In this document: positions 24,237-35,175 of the stretch, piece after piece | Position numbering within the stretch: position 1 is the first letter of the stretch | Layout of the letters: each line of letters starts with the position of its first letter | Assembly (NCBI RefSeq): GCF_020360975.1 | Contig: NW_025408667.1 | Location: 4,278,001-4,342,000 of the forward strand | DNA: 64,000 bases | From: Hirsutella rhossiliensis | Taxonomy: Eukaryota; Ascomycota; Sordariomycetes; Hypocreales; Ophiocordycipitaceae | Reading direction: 5' to 3' | The notes under the pieces: model-generated | Database searches by the model: none | What the model saw: the letters and a program-made list of their open reading frames with translations, nothing else | Told to the model about the DNA's origin: nothing | Program-made: the position numbers and the translations under genes

Positions 24237-24555
24237 GATAACTAGCCAAGCGATGGCGTGTAAAACATGGATTGATGACTTGTTTTGCAGTGAGTTTGGA
24301 TGTCGGACGTTGATGGTGGTGGCAATGGAATGTAGAGACGGATGGGCCCGCAGTTGGCCGAGATCAAATTCCCACTTTTTCTCTCTTCCAAGTTCGGGGG
24401 ACGATTATTAATTAATAACGTCAGCCACCTAGCTTACAGCATAATTACCCCCCTTTCAGTTACACCCCGTCGCGGCGCCTTGAATCCAGCGCACACTCTT
24501 GAAGCGACGACGACCCGCGCTCAGGTCGTACTTGCTCTGCCGTGTGGGCGATGAA
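24237..24555. other. Intergenic between MetRS and acetyltransferase
   Basis: Short tandem-oriented spacer with an AT-rich stretch near 24405-24425 (TTAATTAATAA), compatible with a polyadenylation region. No gene seen. Confidence 0.4.
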
Positions 24556-25415
24556 ATGAGGCTCAACGAAAAGACGGGTGAGACGTGATAAGTCGGTGCC
24601 CCTCGGTGCCAGGAATGCCCGTTGACGGACCGCAGCGGTTGCCACAAGCAAGGTGCTCCTGGTGCCATATCAAGAGCGCCATGTGCTCAAGTACCACGGC
24701 TGGATGCAGGACCCGGTAGGCCTACTGTCGCTTTGGACCCCCTTGCGTGGGCGGCGCTGACGTGCGCGGTGGGCAGAGCATCCAAGCGGCGACGGCGTCG
24801 GAGCCCCTGAGCTTGCAGGAAGAGTACGAGAACCAGGCGTCGTGGCGGGCTGCGCGGGATAAGCTGACGTTTATCGTGTGCGCGCCGCTCGAGGACGTGG
24901 TGGCGGACGGGGAGTCGTCTGCGTCTGTGAGGGCGCAAGAGGGCGATGCCGAGGACAGGACGAGGGGAGACGTCAACTTTTTCCTCTATCCCGCCGACGA
25001 CGAGGACGAGGACGAGAGGCCACAGGGTGAGACGGCCAAGAGGACGACAGACCCGTGGCTGGTGGGCGAAGTCGACGTCATGATAGCCGAGAGGGAGCAT
25101 CGCGGCCGGGGCCTAGGTAGAGAGGCGGTCCGGGCCCTGCTGGCATACCTGTGCCGGCACAAGGACGAGATGCTGGCCCAGTACGAGCAGCAGCACCAGG
25201 ACGACGAGGGGGCCAAGCTCAGGGGCGTCATGGCCAAGATCAAGCAGGGCAACGCGGGCAGCAGGGCTCTGTTCGACGGCCTCGGCTTCCGGCAGCAAGG
25301 CGGGGTGAATTACTTTGGCGAGGTGACCATGTTCATGGCCTGGGCCGAGGTGGAAAGGCGGGTCAAGGAGGAGGATGCGTGGCTGCGAGGTTATCGAGAG
25401 ATGGCGTATGAGTAG
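24556..25415 (+). CDS. GNAT N-acetyltransferase, NAT9 family
   Basis: Three exons: 24556-24577, 24636-24715, 24777-25415, with introns of 58 and 61 nt (GTGAGA/CGCAG and GTAGGC/GGCAG, GTTGAC and CTGAC branches); 246 residues. The first two exons give MRLNEKTAVATSKVLLVPY and HVLKYHGWMQDP, joined to SIQAATASEPLSLQEEYENQ, which is the N-terminal signature of the NAT9 subgroup. The acetyl-CoA loop is HRGRGLGREAVRALL (about 25098-25142). FDGLGFRQQG and MFMAW near the C-terminus are also characteristic. An acidic insert (about residues 100-125) lies between the first strands. NAT9 proteins are thought to be protein N-acetyltransferases acting in the cytosol; the substrate here is unknown. Confidence 0.85.
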
Positions 25416-25739
25416 GAGCGACGAGGACGTGGTGTGGGCGATCGAGGATCGAGCACATTCGATTTGGCCTTTGTCTGTTTTCCCCTTCCTAGTTTCTATT
25501 GGGAAGATTTCTTGATGCTTTCCTGTTATTTTCAAATCTCGGCATTGGTATTTTACCCTGCTCGAGTGCCAGTCGGAGCAGAGCTTCCATAAGTATCAGA
25601 ACCAGGGTTCTACGGCTTGCTTAATTACTATAGGCTTGCCACCGGCTTCCTCCAGAGATATGTTTATGCCGTAAATCCCCCCTTGTATACTACCCGTGTC
25701 ACACAGGCCCCGAAAGACGCCGCCCTGTCTTTCCCATAG

Positions 25740-26940
25740 CCTTAGCGGCTCACAATGCGGCTATTGCATATAAGCGCCCGCGCGACGTTCACGAGCTGCC
25801 GTTGGCCCGGCGAGAAGTTGGCGCCGGGCTCTTCTCAACGTGGGCGTCGAGATGGAAACCGTCGTCAGGACCAGCCCTGTGTAACGCGTCCCAAAGCCCC
25901 AGGTCTGAATGTTGGCCCAAGGGGTCAAGGTTGGACCAAATGCTCCTGCGGAGAAGGCCGGGATCTTGTGGGATGATGGAGATGCGTGATCGCAACTCGT
26001 GGAGCGGGACGTGGGCGATGTCGAGGCCGTCGATGGTGATGGTGCCTGCTAAGAGCTCGACGAGCCGGAAGAGAGCCGTGGATATCGACGACTTGCCCGC
26101 CCTGCTTCCGACGACGACGCCAATCTTCTCGCCACCGCGGATGCTCACGTCGAGGCTGTCTAGCACGAGGAGGAGGTCGAGACGGTAACGTAGTTGCACG
26201 TTGGCCATGCCGATGTCGCCCCTGTCCGGCCAAGAATCGGAGACGGCCGGGGCTCCCGGTGTCGATTCTCGGGGCAGCTCAGTCCCGTATTCATGCCGTC
26301 GTTCGGTCGACACCATGGCGTTATCGACCTCAGGCAGCTGGCGAACGGCTAGCTGCATCATCTGGGTGATGGCCAAGCAGCAGAAGGGAACCAGGCCCGA
26401 GGCACTCGGATCGACTCGATAGAGCAACAGCACCACCATCAGCCCGGCCGTCGTCATCGCCAATATAGCCACAGTGTCCCGCCGGCACGTCGCCCACCGT
26501 TGATTGCTCAACGTCAAGAGATAAGCCGCGTCCATGTCGTCAATGGCATCATGCACCCTCTTTACCACCTGGTCCTGCACGTCGTACGCCGGATGTTCGG
26601 GATGCCTACGAGGGGCTCGCTGAGCCGAGCAACTCGGAGCGCGGCCTCGTGATGCTTCATCTGCGTCGCCGACGACGGGCAGGACGCCGTTGCGTACAGA
26701 GAGGCAGTCGTTGGCGGGGGCATCGCGACAAGGAGCCGGTGGAAGTAGGGGCTCAGGACTCAGGAGTACCACAATATTGGCCATGGTGTACATGGCGATG
26801 CGCACCGAATCGCGCCGCTGGTTGGTCATGACCTCGATGTCGCGCGACAGGCGGTTCGTGATGCGGCCAAGTGGCTGCGTGTCGGGGCGGTAGCACCATC
26901 GACCATTGCTTTTTGAGTTGTACGATACAAAAAGGACGTA
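25740..26940 (-). pseudogene. ABC transporter (ABC-C type) C-terminal half, degenerate fragment
   Basis: The minus frame contains a transmembrane-domain end (QPLGRITNRLSRDIEVM, about 26880-26820), then after disrupted sequence a last membrane helix region and a nucleotide-binding domain: LRYRLDLLLVLDSLDVSI, a Walker A reading VGSRAGKSSIS, a Q-loop (SIIPQDPGLLRRSIWSNLDP), and past a frame break the signature SPGQRQLVNVARAL at about 25810-25765. The order matches multidrug/oligomycin-resistance transporters of the ABC-C family. Walker A lacks the normal glycine spacing, the first half of the protein and the Walker B aspartate region are missing, and a 60-codon stretch around 26.6-26.8 kb is scrambled. 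It adjoins a Helitron 3' remnant. Confidence 0.75.
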
Positions 26941-26984
26941 GGAATGCGGCTCTACGGGAGGGTGCCAATGGCATCCCGTCACGT

Positions 26985-27345
26985 ATAATCACCAGGCCAG
27001 ACCGGGGGAACCAAGCGAGAGGACTATCGAGGCGGCGTTGCGCTGGTTGGGCGACCAATCTGAAGAGAGAGGGCCAGGCGGCTGAGTTGGGTCGGCTGTC
27101 TTGGGTGCCGCGACGAGGGGGGACGGAGGAGCGCGTCGGCGCCGGCCCGGGCAAGTAGAAAAGGGCAGCAGCAACCTATCACGAGGGGGCTTTCGATTTA
27201 AAGAAAGAAGGCAGGAAAGAGCGAAAATCCAAGACGAAAGAGGCAATTTTCAGACCAACAAGAAGGCGAGGTTTAGGGGGTGAAAAGGTACGATTTGGTT
27301 TCCCCCGCGGGCTCTAAAGTCCCTTCGTTCTCCAAAGCATAACCA
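26985..27345 (+). mobile_element. Truncated Helitron 3' end (second, related copy)
   Basis: The sequence GCGAGAGGAC...GGCGTTGCGCTGG at about 27010-27045 matches the last coding stretch of the 12.3-kb Helitron, reading SERTIEAALRWLGDQSEE, and then a stop near 27085. The following 250 bp share scattered blocks with the 3' region of the first element, ending with CCTTCGTTCT at about 27325 versus CCTTTCGTTC at 12551. The rest of this Helitron is absent and its place is taken by the ABC transporter fragment. The exact end is uncertain. Confidence 0.6.
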
Positions 27346-27428
27346 AGGTTTCTGCCTGGCGGACACACTGTTGCAAATCCGCTTGAAATAGCCGCCGTCT
27401 CCTAGATTGGCTCCTATCGTACTTTATA

Positions 27429-27712
27429 TTAGTGTCTACTGCCCAGCAAGGGATTGTAAAGTCCTTCGGGACTTACACAAACTCGTCCGCCACATTCCGT
27501 GGTGCAGCAAGCAGTGCCCAACGGACACTGATTCTGTGGACAAACAATAATGCATGAGAGATTCCGCTGTCATCGAGAGTCGCCTCGTTAGAAGAAGAAT
27601 CTTGTTCAGCGATGGGCGTTGATAGAACCTTTTTACACCGGGGAAACACAGCCCCTGGGCTTGCCAGACCCAATCCCAAGAGGCTGGCTACGAGCACAAG
27701 CGAAGCTCTCAT
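27429..27712 (-). CDS. Small secreted cysteine-rich protein, two exons
   Basis: Exon 1 27629-27712, intron 27534-27628 (95 nt, GTTCTA...CCACAG), exon 2 27429-27533; about 62 residues. A strong signal peptide (RASLVLVASLLGLGLASPG) precedes a mature part with Cys spacing C-KKNQ-C-PLGTA-CC-TTE-C-GGRV-C, which recalls compact disulfide-rich folds such as WAP-like domains. A second good donor (GTAAGT) immediately follows the last Cys codon, so the true C-terminus may differ from the stop I chose. The unspliced frame ends at 27473 and loses most cysteines. Function unknown; secretion is inferred. Confidence 0.55.
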
Positions 27713-29155
27713 CTTTGATGCGAGAATATTCGGTGCCAGTGATGCAACTGAGGCGTGATGTGGGATTGGAATTAAGACAACTCTTCCGAGTAACGTAAGA
27801 AGACGTGCAGTGATACTGATTTAAATAGACGATTCCCCGCGCAGCTCTCCCTGATGGCGGCCGCGGGGTAAGTGAAAGAGGTCAGCAAGCAGTCCAGCCC
27901 GCAACAAGCCGGCACGGTGACGATAGGCCTGATCCAGCCGTCTTAGCCGACTAATGTTGCTGCGGCTCTAATTAACGTAGGTTCCCAGCCACCAAAGCAC
28001 GGCATCGCCGATCATTGGCTATCCGCGCCGAGGAGGCGTTTTCATCAAATGCCCGCCTACTTACTGACTATACGTCCAACATTCCCCTCCCGCCTGCTCC
28101 CTTCTCCCGTCAAAGGAATAAGATCTATACAGCCCAGTTGGCCTGCAATTGCCAACCTGGCGCGTCGCTTTTGCCTCCGTGGTACATTGGCACCACGGAC
28201 CTGCCGATCCCTCGCGCCTATGCAGTGGTTGTGAATCGATAGCTTGATCGTAGAAGATCAGCGGGCGGCTGGTGGTGGAGCTAGTGGGACTTGAGCGTGC
28301 CGAGCCGTCGAGTTAATAATTACCATCTCGATAAAGTATTAATAACTCGACGGTTACAAGCCACTGGGCAGCGAAACAGGGATCCAGCGTCCCTCCCGTA
28401 AAAAGTAAATCCCTCGGGCATTTTCTTCCAAGTTGTAAGCCTTCCCGACGTTGCTTCTGCGACGAGTACGTCGAGCGGTTCGCTTGAAACCTGTCTCCTC
28501 CTCCATCGCGCCACTCACTCTTCGAACAAGAAGTTAAGAACATGGGTGGACTAATAGGCAAATTAAAAATAAAGAATTTATCACGATAACCCAGACCCTC
28601 GCCCTTAAGTAGACAAGCAAGGCGGACAGCCAGGAGGACGCCAGCCTTATTTGCTATACCGGACTTTAAGCTCCAGGTTTGAGGCATCGGGGCCGGTGTT
28701 CCGACAGACGGGCGACGGCCGAGTTTATTGCCACTGGTATCTCGGTCTATCCATCTCAGTCTCTAGTGTATGTGCTTCGTATGTCTGATCAGGCCATCGG
28801 GGCCATTAGGTCATTTCACGGTAACCTATCCGCGTGGTTCCCTCCAGGCCGATCTGGCGTTCTCCCGTGTCACGGCACTGGCAGACCAAGCGGTGAGCAG
28901 AGAAGCTTGAAACCTTGATTCGCCACCATCAGACGCGGCTCGAAGAGGCAATTAAAGGCCACCGGGGGGATACAGATCGAGCTTGGCCACAAGCCAAAGA
29001 TCACCACGCGCGTAGTGATAGTTTACCGGACAAACATACCCCGTCTTGACTGAGCTTGCCAAAGCCTTGCGGCGAGAAGCTTTTTACGATGCTACAACAG
29101 GTCAATAAGTGCACGTGGGCATTCTCAAGTGCTCATGGCTAGAGGATACCGTGGC
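27713..29155. other. Intergenic with one long hairpin
   Basis: No gene recognised in about 1.4 kb. An inverted repeat with 15-nt arms lies at 28305-28354 (CCGTCGAGTTAATAA and TTAATAACTCGACGG, one swapped base pair). Short frames at 28.0-28.2 and 28.3-28.7 kb show no motifs. Confidence 0.4.
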
Positions 29156-29813
29156 CTAGATATTCTGGCGTATTGACTTTTCGGGGTGTATGGTAATGAA
29201 CTTATCAGCTGCCCTTTTCCAGAGCCTGGCCCTTTCGCCCCCGACTTCATGTTCAGGCTGATATGGCTCATGGTTCTTAAGCGCCCTGGCTAACTCCATG
29301 ACGGCTTTAGCCCGCGCTGCTACATCGTAGCCCAAAGCCACAATGCGGCGGCAGAGTAGACCGATGACCCTGTCTGCGGCATGTCTGGGCACGTCGAGTC
29401 CAGCCACTGTGAACAAATGTGACATTGTTAGTAGCTCGCTGCCTGTGAAGAAATTGTGCCTTAGCGGCGGGGATCCCCATTAGGAACTGGGCTTAAACAG
29501 AACTTGCTTCAATCTGTCTTTCATACAGATGACCTGTCATAGTCGTTTTGAGTTCCAGTCGATCATTGGAGCGCGTCCGAGGCATTAATTCGCCGGGCCG
29601 TCCGAACCTTTCAACGCCATCAGCAAAGCAAGTACGAGCCTCCATGCCCGCTGGGAGGATGACGAGTTCTGGGGACCTATAATTGGGCCATTTTCTATAC
29701 GTTTGAACAAACTTCGGGACAGGGGCTTCCAGCGCTGATCCAAGAGCAGGGGGGGTGTGCATATCTTCTACAGATTGTGTACAGTAAACGCATGGGTCAC
29801 AGATCACATTCAC
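29156..29813 (-). CDS. Hypothetical two-exon protein
   Basis: Exon 1 29504-29813 and exon 2 29156-29406 flank a 97-nt intron whose 3' end is strongly consensual (TACTAAC then CACAG) while the donor is weak (GTTCTG). The spliced frame is 186 residues. The second exon encodes a likely helical, soluble sequence (DRVIGLLCRRIVALGYDVAA, AVMELARALKNHEPYQPEHE, LWKRAADKF). No signal peptide or membrane segment is visible. I do not recognise the family. The start ATG is the first in the frame and could be wrong. Confidence 0.4.
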
Positions 29814-31132
29814 TCGAAGTAAGCGTGGTTCTCCAAATCGTAGTCAAAGCCTGTTCTGTAGCTAGCTTTCTCTGCTACTATATGGCGGACGGATATCGAC
29901 TGCTAGCATTGGCGCCTTAACGGCGATTTCTACATGCAATGTTGACCACACAAGCATCATGAGCCACCCAACCATAACATGCAAGAGAAAATTACCATTA
30001 AAACTATTGTTGCGAGGAGTCACGCTTGAGGCGAGCCCCTTGCGGCCTAACGGGTATGCATTTGATTGGCGCTGAATCAAGAGCCTCTTGCGGCTCAACG
30101 GGTTTCTTTTGTTTGGAGCGGCTCAGTATGTGGCTGCCCGGGGCGGCACATCAGTCCCGTAACCGCACGATTTCCAGGATCCTTGTTCGTTCGACCGGCT
30201 TCATATCACACTTTACTTCGATTTAGACTGCTTCTTAGGAGTCTACGACCCGTCTATTGATGCATGAAACACGGGTCGTAAAACTATTATGTCTCTCGTG
30301 CCCATCTTTTACGCGACGATCCGTCCCGATTTCCCTTCGACTTGGTCGGCTCCTTGGCAGCCGACGACCTATATGTAATGCATAGAGAGCTTCACTAAGC
30401 ACCCCTATAGGTAATATACACATCGATACACGAGTCTCAGGTTGTCGAACAACCTGCACTGCTTGGGCTGCTGCCCTCATCGGAGCCCGGAGGCGTCTAT
30501 GATATTTGGCTGATATGGGCGAGAAGGTTACAGCTGCTTTTGGTTTACTTAATGGCAAAGTGTGCCATCTGTGGCGTCGCGCAACTGCAGCGCCTCGACG
30601 GCTCATTTCACCAAGCAACCTTTGCTAAAAGTTGCTACTTGCACTAGTAGACGTTAGGGAGGTGCCGCACATTAGCTTTGGCCGGAGAGTTCCACTTCAC
30701 CAGATAGACTGACCGAAGACAGGAAGCCCTAAAGGCCTGGGTTCTCTGTTGACGATATCCACCCGCTACCGTCAGCATACGGCAGGGCTCATAACATACG
30801 CTTGACCGCGGAGGCTGACTAGGTATGCCGGTGCCAAGAAATCAAGGAAGAACTGGCCTAAGAAACAAGACTATCGATGCCGAGCCCCTTGACCTTTACT
30901 AAAAGAATCGTCAAACACGTCGAGGTCGTGAGTTGTATTTTACTTGTATTTCTTTAGACCATTGGCTAATGGCTGCGTATACGACCTCTGAAAACTATTT
31001 AACCACCTCGTCGTCGGCATGCCTGTCTGATTCTCGTCCCCAATCAACATACTCTACTCACTTACTTCTCCGACTCCAGTCTATTCTCAGTTTTCCAGAA
31101 ATCCCACGTTCACACCTAAACCAATCGCCAAA
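29814..31132. other. Intergenic, promoter of hydrophobin-like gene at right end
   Basis: About 1.3 kb without a recognisable gene. The last 130 bp before 31133 are pyrimidine-rich with CAAC runs (CACACCTAAACCAATCGCC), a common 5' leader style for highly expressed fungal secreted proteins. Confidence 0.4.
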
Positions 31133-31458
31133 ATGAAGTACTTCGCGGCTGTCTCTGCCCTCGGTCTGGCCGCTGCCGTCTCTGCCACTCCCGGTCAGCT
31201 TGAGCCCCGCTGGGGTCCTCCCCCTCCTGGCAAGACAACCGAGTGCTGCTCGGGTCAGATTGGACTCAACCTCGTCGGTTGCGTGAATATCGGTTCCGGA
31301 TCTAACTGCGCCGGTGGAAAAACTGGATATTATTGCAACGCTGGTCAGGTAATATATCTCCGTCTCTAAAACTTGACTTGAAAGAAGCTAACAATGGCCT
31401 GTCCTACTAGGCCGGGAAATCCATCATCGCTATCAATCTTTGCGTTCCTATTCTTTAG
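31133..31458 (+). CDS. Hydrophobin-like small secreted protein, two exons
   Basis: Exon 1 31133-31348, intron 31349-31410 (62 nt, GTAATA, GCTAAC branch, ACTAG), exon 2 31411-31458; 87 residues. A clear signal peptide (MKYFAAVSALGLAAAVSA) is followed by a proline-rich spacer (RWGPPPPGK) and a domain with an adjacent cysteine pair (TTECCSGQIGLNLVGC), then single cysteines in SNC, YYC and NLCVPIL. The CC pair, hydrophobic spacing and the INLCVPIL end resemble hydrophobins, but only six of the canonical eight cysteines are present, so it is either a divergent hydrophobin or an unrelated surface-active peptide. Start context AAAATGAAG with A at -3. Confidence 0.65.
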
Positions 31459-31751
31459 GTGTTAACTGCCAACTGAGAGGGATGAACGGCTTGTTATATG
31501 ACGTAGCTTGGTTCATTGTCAACGTGTCTTGTGGTTGAGGTGGTGGTTGGAGAGTTCGCAAGTTATAACGGTTGTATACCCGTTTTGGGTCGCTTCCGGT
31601 TTGTTATGGCCATAACATGAATACACTCGTTTGAAAAATTAAGAACCAAGGGTGACTAAGGGTCTATGAATGGTGCAATGATTCACATTACTCACGTATG
31701 CTGCGTTATCAGAGCATGACTCTCTCGGGCCCCTTTAACCAGCAGGCACGT

Positions 31752-33050
31752 TTACCTATCGAGTATACGAAAAGGTGGGCTAGTGTGGCTAGTCAAGGTA
31801 GGCGTTAGTCGGAAGAAGCAAGACTCTTGGTTGTCAGTTTGACCGCTCTGCTCTGACTCAATGGTGGCGTCCGGTATGTTCAAGGGATGTGTCGCGTCGA
31901 ACCACGCCATGTCAAGCTGGTGTCGCTCCGACTCCCTGCCAGCTCCAGGCTCTCCTCGATGGGGCTCAACCTCCTCCAGCGGCCTGTTATACGGAGCGCA
32001 TATCTCTGTTTTACCGCAAATCTCAGGAGTCGTGCATGTAGGCCTAGCGCTCTTCGTCCGGAGGCGTTGCGCCCTAAACTCGCTGTTCCAGCGATAGATG
32101 ATGTCCCAAGCAGGCAGAGACCTCTCAATGAAGCGTTCTAGGACTGAACACGCCTCCGGATGCCCAACGGGGTGTAGATTGTTGATATAGGTGCCGATCT
32201 TGGCGTGGCCTTGGTCGTCAGTGCTGACGTCGCAGGGCAGCCACTGGAAGTTGGTAGAGAGGGATGGTATTGTACTCTTAAAGGGAATAAGGCCTTTTCT
32301 CAGGTGCACAGCCTCTCTGGGATCCGGCCTTGGCAAGATATCGCCAGAGTCGCACGCCTCAAGGCAGTTCTGGAGGCTGACGACCTTGTCGGGCAGGATA
32401 CGTGAGCGGCCATAGACGAGAGGCCAGAGCGAGGGATGGACTAGGTCGAGCACCTTGCCGTCGCTCCCGGGATGCCCATCATTCTGGCCATTGGCGACGT
32501 CTTCGAGCGGAGCAACCACCGCTCCGAGCTGGTTCATCAGGTCGTCTGAGACGATGCTATCCGACTTTATCAAGCAGGTCGAGTAGTCCAATACGGGAAT
32601 CAGGCCGGTTCTGTCGTATAGAAACGCTTTCTTCTGGAGCTCATCGATGCACAATACAGTTTGAGATGAGCAGCACGTGAACAATCCTTCTGATTTCTGG
32701 AGAATACTCACAGCCTGGGCCATGGCTGGCGTAAAGTCGCCGGAGCGGTGTTAAGCTGGCCAGTCCCTCTCCAATAGTTCCATCTTCCAACCATCCAGAA
32801 TCGTGGGATCGTGTATTTTATGTCACCACTCAGGCCTATTGGTGAGATCCTCGATAGCCTCCAGCATGCAGATCTCACGTATGTGCAATAAGTCAGCAGT
32901 CCAGTCGCGGTCTTCATCGCCTATCAGGGCAGGGAAGCGCTTCATTTCAGACGGCAGGAAGCTCAGGGCCAAGCCAAACCCCGGCCGCTTCAACGACTCG
33001 GGTATCTTGGCAAACCAGCCAGCGGTCGGCACCGCAGACACTTGGACAGC
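31752..33050 (-). pseudogene. DUF4246-family protein, two nonsense mutations
   Basis: The frame reads PGFGLALSFLPSEMKRFPAL, DLLHIREICMLEAIEDLT, then, after interruptions, LVHPSLWPLVYGRSRILPD and FQWLPCDVSTD, KIGTYINNLHP, all marks of fungal DUF4246 proteins. Two stops interrupt the same frame: TGA at 32823-32825, where tryptophan is expected, and TAA at 32751-32753, where glutamine would fit. Both are G-to-A or C-to-T style changes. A candidate intron (GTGAGT after MAQA) lies near 32640-32712. The C-terminus (to 31752) is short relative to typical family members and drifts into non-family sequence. Function of DUF4246 is not established. Confidence 0.65.
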
Positions 33051-33612
33051 CGGGCCGTCATATGGCCCATATTTCCAGATGACTACTTTCATGTCATTCG
33101 ATCCAGTGGCGAAGAAGCTCCCGACGGGACAAGAAGCCGCCCAAGCGACTTTGTTGTTGTGTCCCCGCACCAGTACCTGCGCGTTGCCAGTCTGCGGGTC
33201 CCGTAACTGAATCCCTCGGTCCGCGGATACAGAGATGACCCATTTCTCATCAGGTGTCCAGGAAACACCCAAAACTTCATCCTAAGAAACAAACACCCGA
33301 GACATGATGGGGTTAGTATCATGTCGTCTTACGTTTTTCTTCCGGGGTGTAAATCGCCCTCACCGCGTGTCCCTCCATCGTACGAAGGCACTTGTCTAGG
33401 TTCATGCTGTCAAGTCCCTGGCCGATGTCCCAAATCTTCACAGCGTGGTCCAAAGCACCTGACACTCGCAACGGAGGGCTCGCCCAAGGTGTCTCCACAG
33501 GCAGCGCCAGCTGAGAATTCGGCTTGCAGTTCGTCGTGCTGCCGTAGTGTTGACAGCCCTTGCTAATGAGTCCCCTGTGGATGCGGCATGTGTTCGAATA
33601 CTGTAGGACCAT
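33050..33612 (-). pseudogene. TUP1-like WD40 C-terminal fragment
   Basis: Exon-like blocks 33345-33612 and 33050-33290 encode WD repeats typical of the corepressor Tup1: GALDHAVKIWDIG, CLRTMEGHA, then VLGVSWTPDEKWVISVSADR, QVLVRGHNNKV and FFATGSNDMKVVIWKYGPYDG. A canonical intron between them (GTGAGG, TACTAAC, TTCTTAG) is retained at the position where the repeat blade is interrupted. The N-terminal Tup1 tetramerisation region and first blades are absent. The frame runs on without a stop into the DUF4246 region, so the last WD blade and the DUF4246 N-terminus are fused. Probably a gene-fragment duplicate. Confidence 0.6.
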
Positions 33613-33635
33613 AATAAAGCTCGAGAGTTAAATAC

Positions 33636-33785
33636 TGTTGAGGAGAGCGGAGCCAAGAGGTCAGAGTCATGCCCAAGGGGTCTGCCGGACCAACCTGACT
33701 CTCCTATCGGAAGGACATATGGCAGGTGTGACTCTTAAATAAGGAACATCTCAATGTCCTCTTTTGGCTGGTTATTTATGGTATT
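33636..33785 (+). repeat. LTR-like repeat, copy A (truncated)
   Basis: Begins TGTTGAGGAGAG and matches copy B at 34860 through CTCTTTTGGCTGG, then diverges. No element body is attached. Confidence 0.6.
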
Positions 33786-34130
33786 TTAACGGGCAGGATA
33801 GGACCCATATAGGTACTACCCCTAACAGAGGCTGATAGTCTCCGGTCTCTCCTAAGTGTATATAAAGACCTTAAGGTGCGCGGATTATTTAATTAAGGAT
33901 ATCTTATCTTTCAGAATGAATTTACACGTTTATTTTCCCCTTTAGCGAGAGATGACCTTTGGATAATAAACTCATAACCTCTAGAAAGTGACCATACGTC
34001 AATGACCAAGCGTAGTTCTTCGTGTGATTGATAATATCTTTGAGGCGGAAGGCTGCAATCTATTGCATTGAATAGCAAGAAGCGGTGAGCGCCGTATTAA
34101 TAGCGGCGAGGCAAGAAATTTATAGTGGAC
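33786..34130. other. AT-rich spacer, no gene
   Basis: AT-rich, stop-dense sequence after the truncated LTR-like repeat. Nothing recognised. Confidence 0.4.
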
Positions 34131-34175
34131 GTTGCTGACCCAGCGCGGGTCCCGCGAGTATATGGAACCGCGAGC

Positions 34176-34767
34176 CTACTGGGTTTGTCCCCGCCCCGGG
34201 GCGCCAGCGTACCAGCCGCCTGAACGACAGACTCGCGTATCTAATAATATTTGCCGTCTCGCAGGAGACAGTACAGCTCGAGGTATGGGTGGAGTGACTT
34301 CTGTGTTGACTTCGGGCTTCCGGTGGCTTTTGATGCACTGCAGATGCTCGTTCAAATCGTCAATCTGGAGTTTGGAGAGTTCTGTCGACCCATCCTCGAC
34401 GTTTGAAGCCTGGTCTGGAGATTCTTTAGCGCCGCGGGTAAGTGGCTCGTCGGGGAGTATAGGGGGTTGCACCTTCGCCGCCACTGGGGCTTTTGGTATC
34501 GGTCATCGGATACCTCCTATCCGGACTTCTTCTGCCCCTTGCTGGCTCGTCCGAGGGGGCTGTCGCCTTGCCGAGAGCTTTGAAGCTGCGATGGTGTCGA
34601 ATCCTCAGCTTGTCGGCCTTTAGCATCGACACAATCGACACCGGTTCCGAAGTTGTTGACATTGCCGCTGAGTTTTTGCGTCTATTTCTGCGAAGGGATG
34701 CTTTTGGGTGTGCTTTGGTCGGTGAGTGGAATCCGGCTCGCACGAGCTTGGCTGGGCCCTCGACCAA
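34176..34767 (-). pseudogene. Hypothetical protein with a frame break
   Basis: Two minus frames (34767-34440 and 34484-34176) read as one sequence if a single frame change is allowed near 34480: a Ser/Thr/Lys/Arg-rich N-part (SMLKADKLRIRHHRSFKALG) and a C-part with ELSKLQIDDLNEHLQCIKSH. No domain recognised. It lies between two LTR-like repeats, so it may be part of an old element or a degraded gene. Confidence 0.25.
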
Positions 34768-34859
34768 AATACCTATGCTTAAGCAGATTTCTACCCGTCG
34801 TTAGAAGTAAGAACGGTTAATATTTAGACAGGGTAGTAGCTTACTAGGTGGTAAAGTAC

Positions 34860-35165
34860 TGTTGAGGAGAGTGGGCATAAGAGGCCACAGTCATGCCCAA
34901 TGGACCCAATAGTCATGCACAAGGAAGCCTGCCTGACCAACATGACTCCCCTAGCCCAAGGACATCATGCAGGCCTGACTCAGGTATAGGAACATCTTAA
35001 TGCCCTCTTTTGGCTAGCTATGTGTGGTCACTGTACCTATATAAGCCCCTCCCTTGTCCCAATAGATAGACCAAGACATGCATCACTAAATTCACCTTTC
35101 TGTGCCCCTATTTCTTCCACTGTGCTCTCAAGCCACTGCTTGAGAAGTACGTTATCGGGAAAATA
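34860..35165 (+). repeat. LTR-like repeat, copy B
   Basis: Starts TGTTGAGGAGAG, contains a TATA box (CTATATAAGCCCC, about 35037-35050) and ATAGATAGACCAAGACATGC downstream of it, as an LTR promoter would. It ends close to 35165, only about 10 bp from the stop codon of the MACPF-like gene. Homologous to copy C at about 37395-37630. Confidence 0.65.
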
Positions 35166-35175
35166 AGTTAACTCT

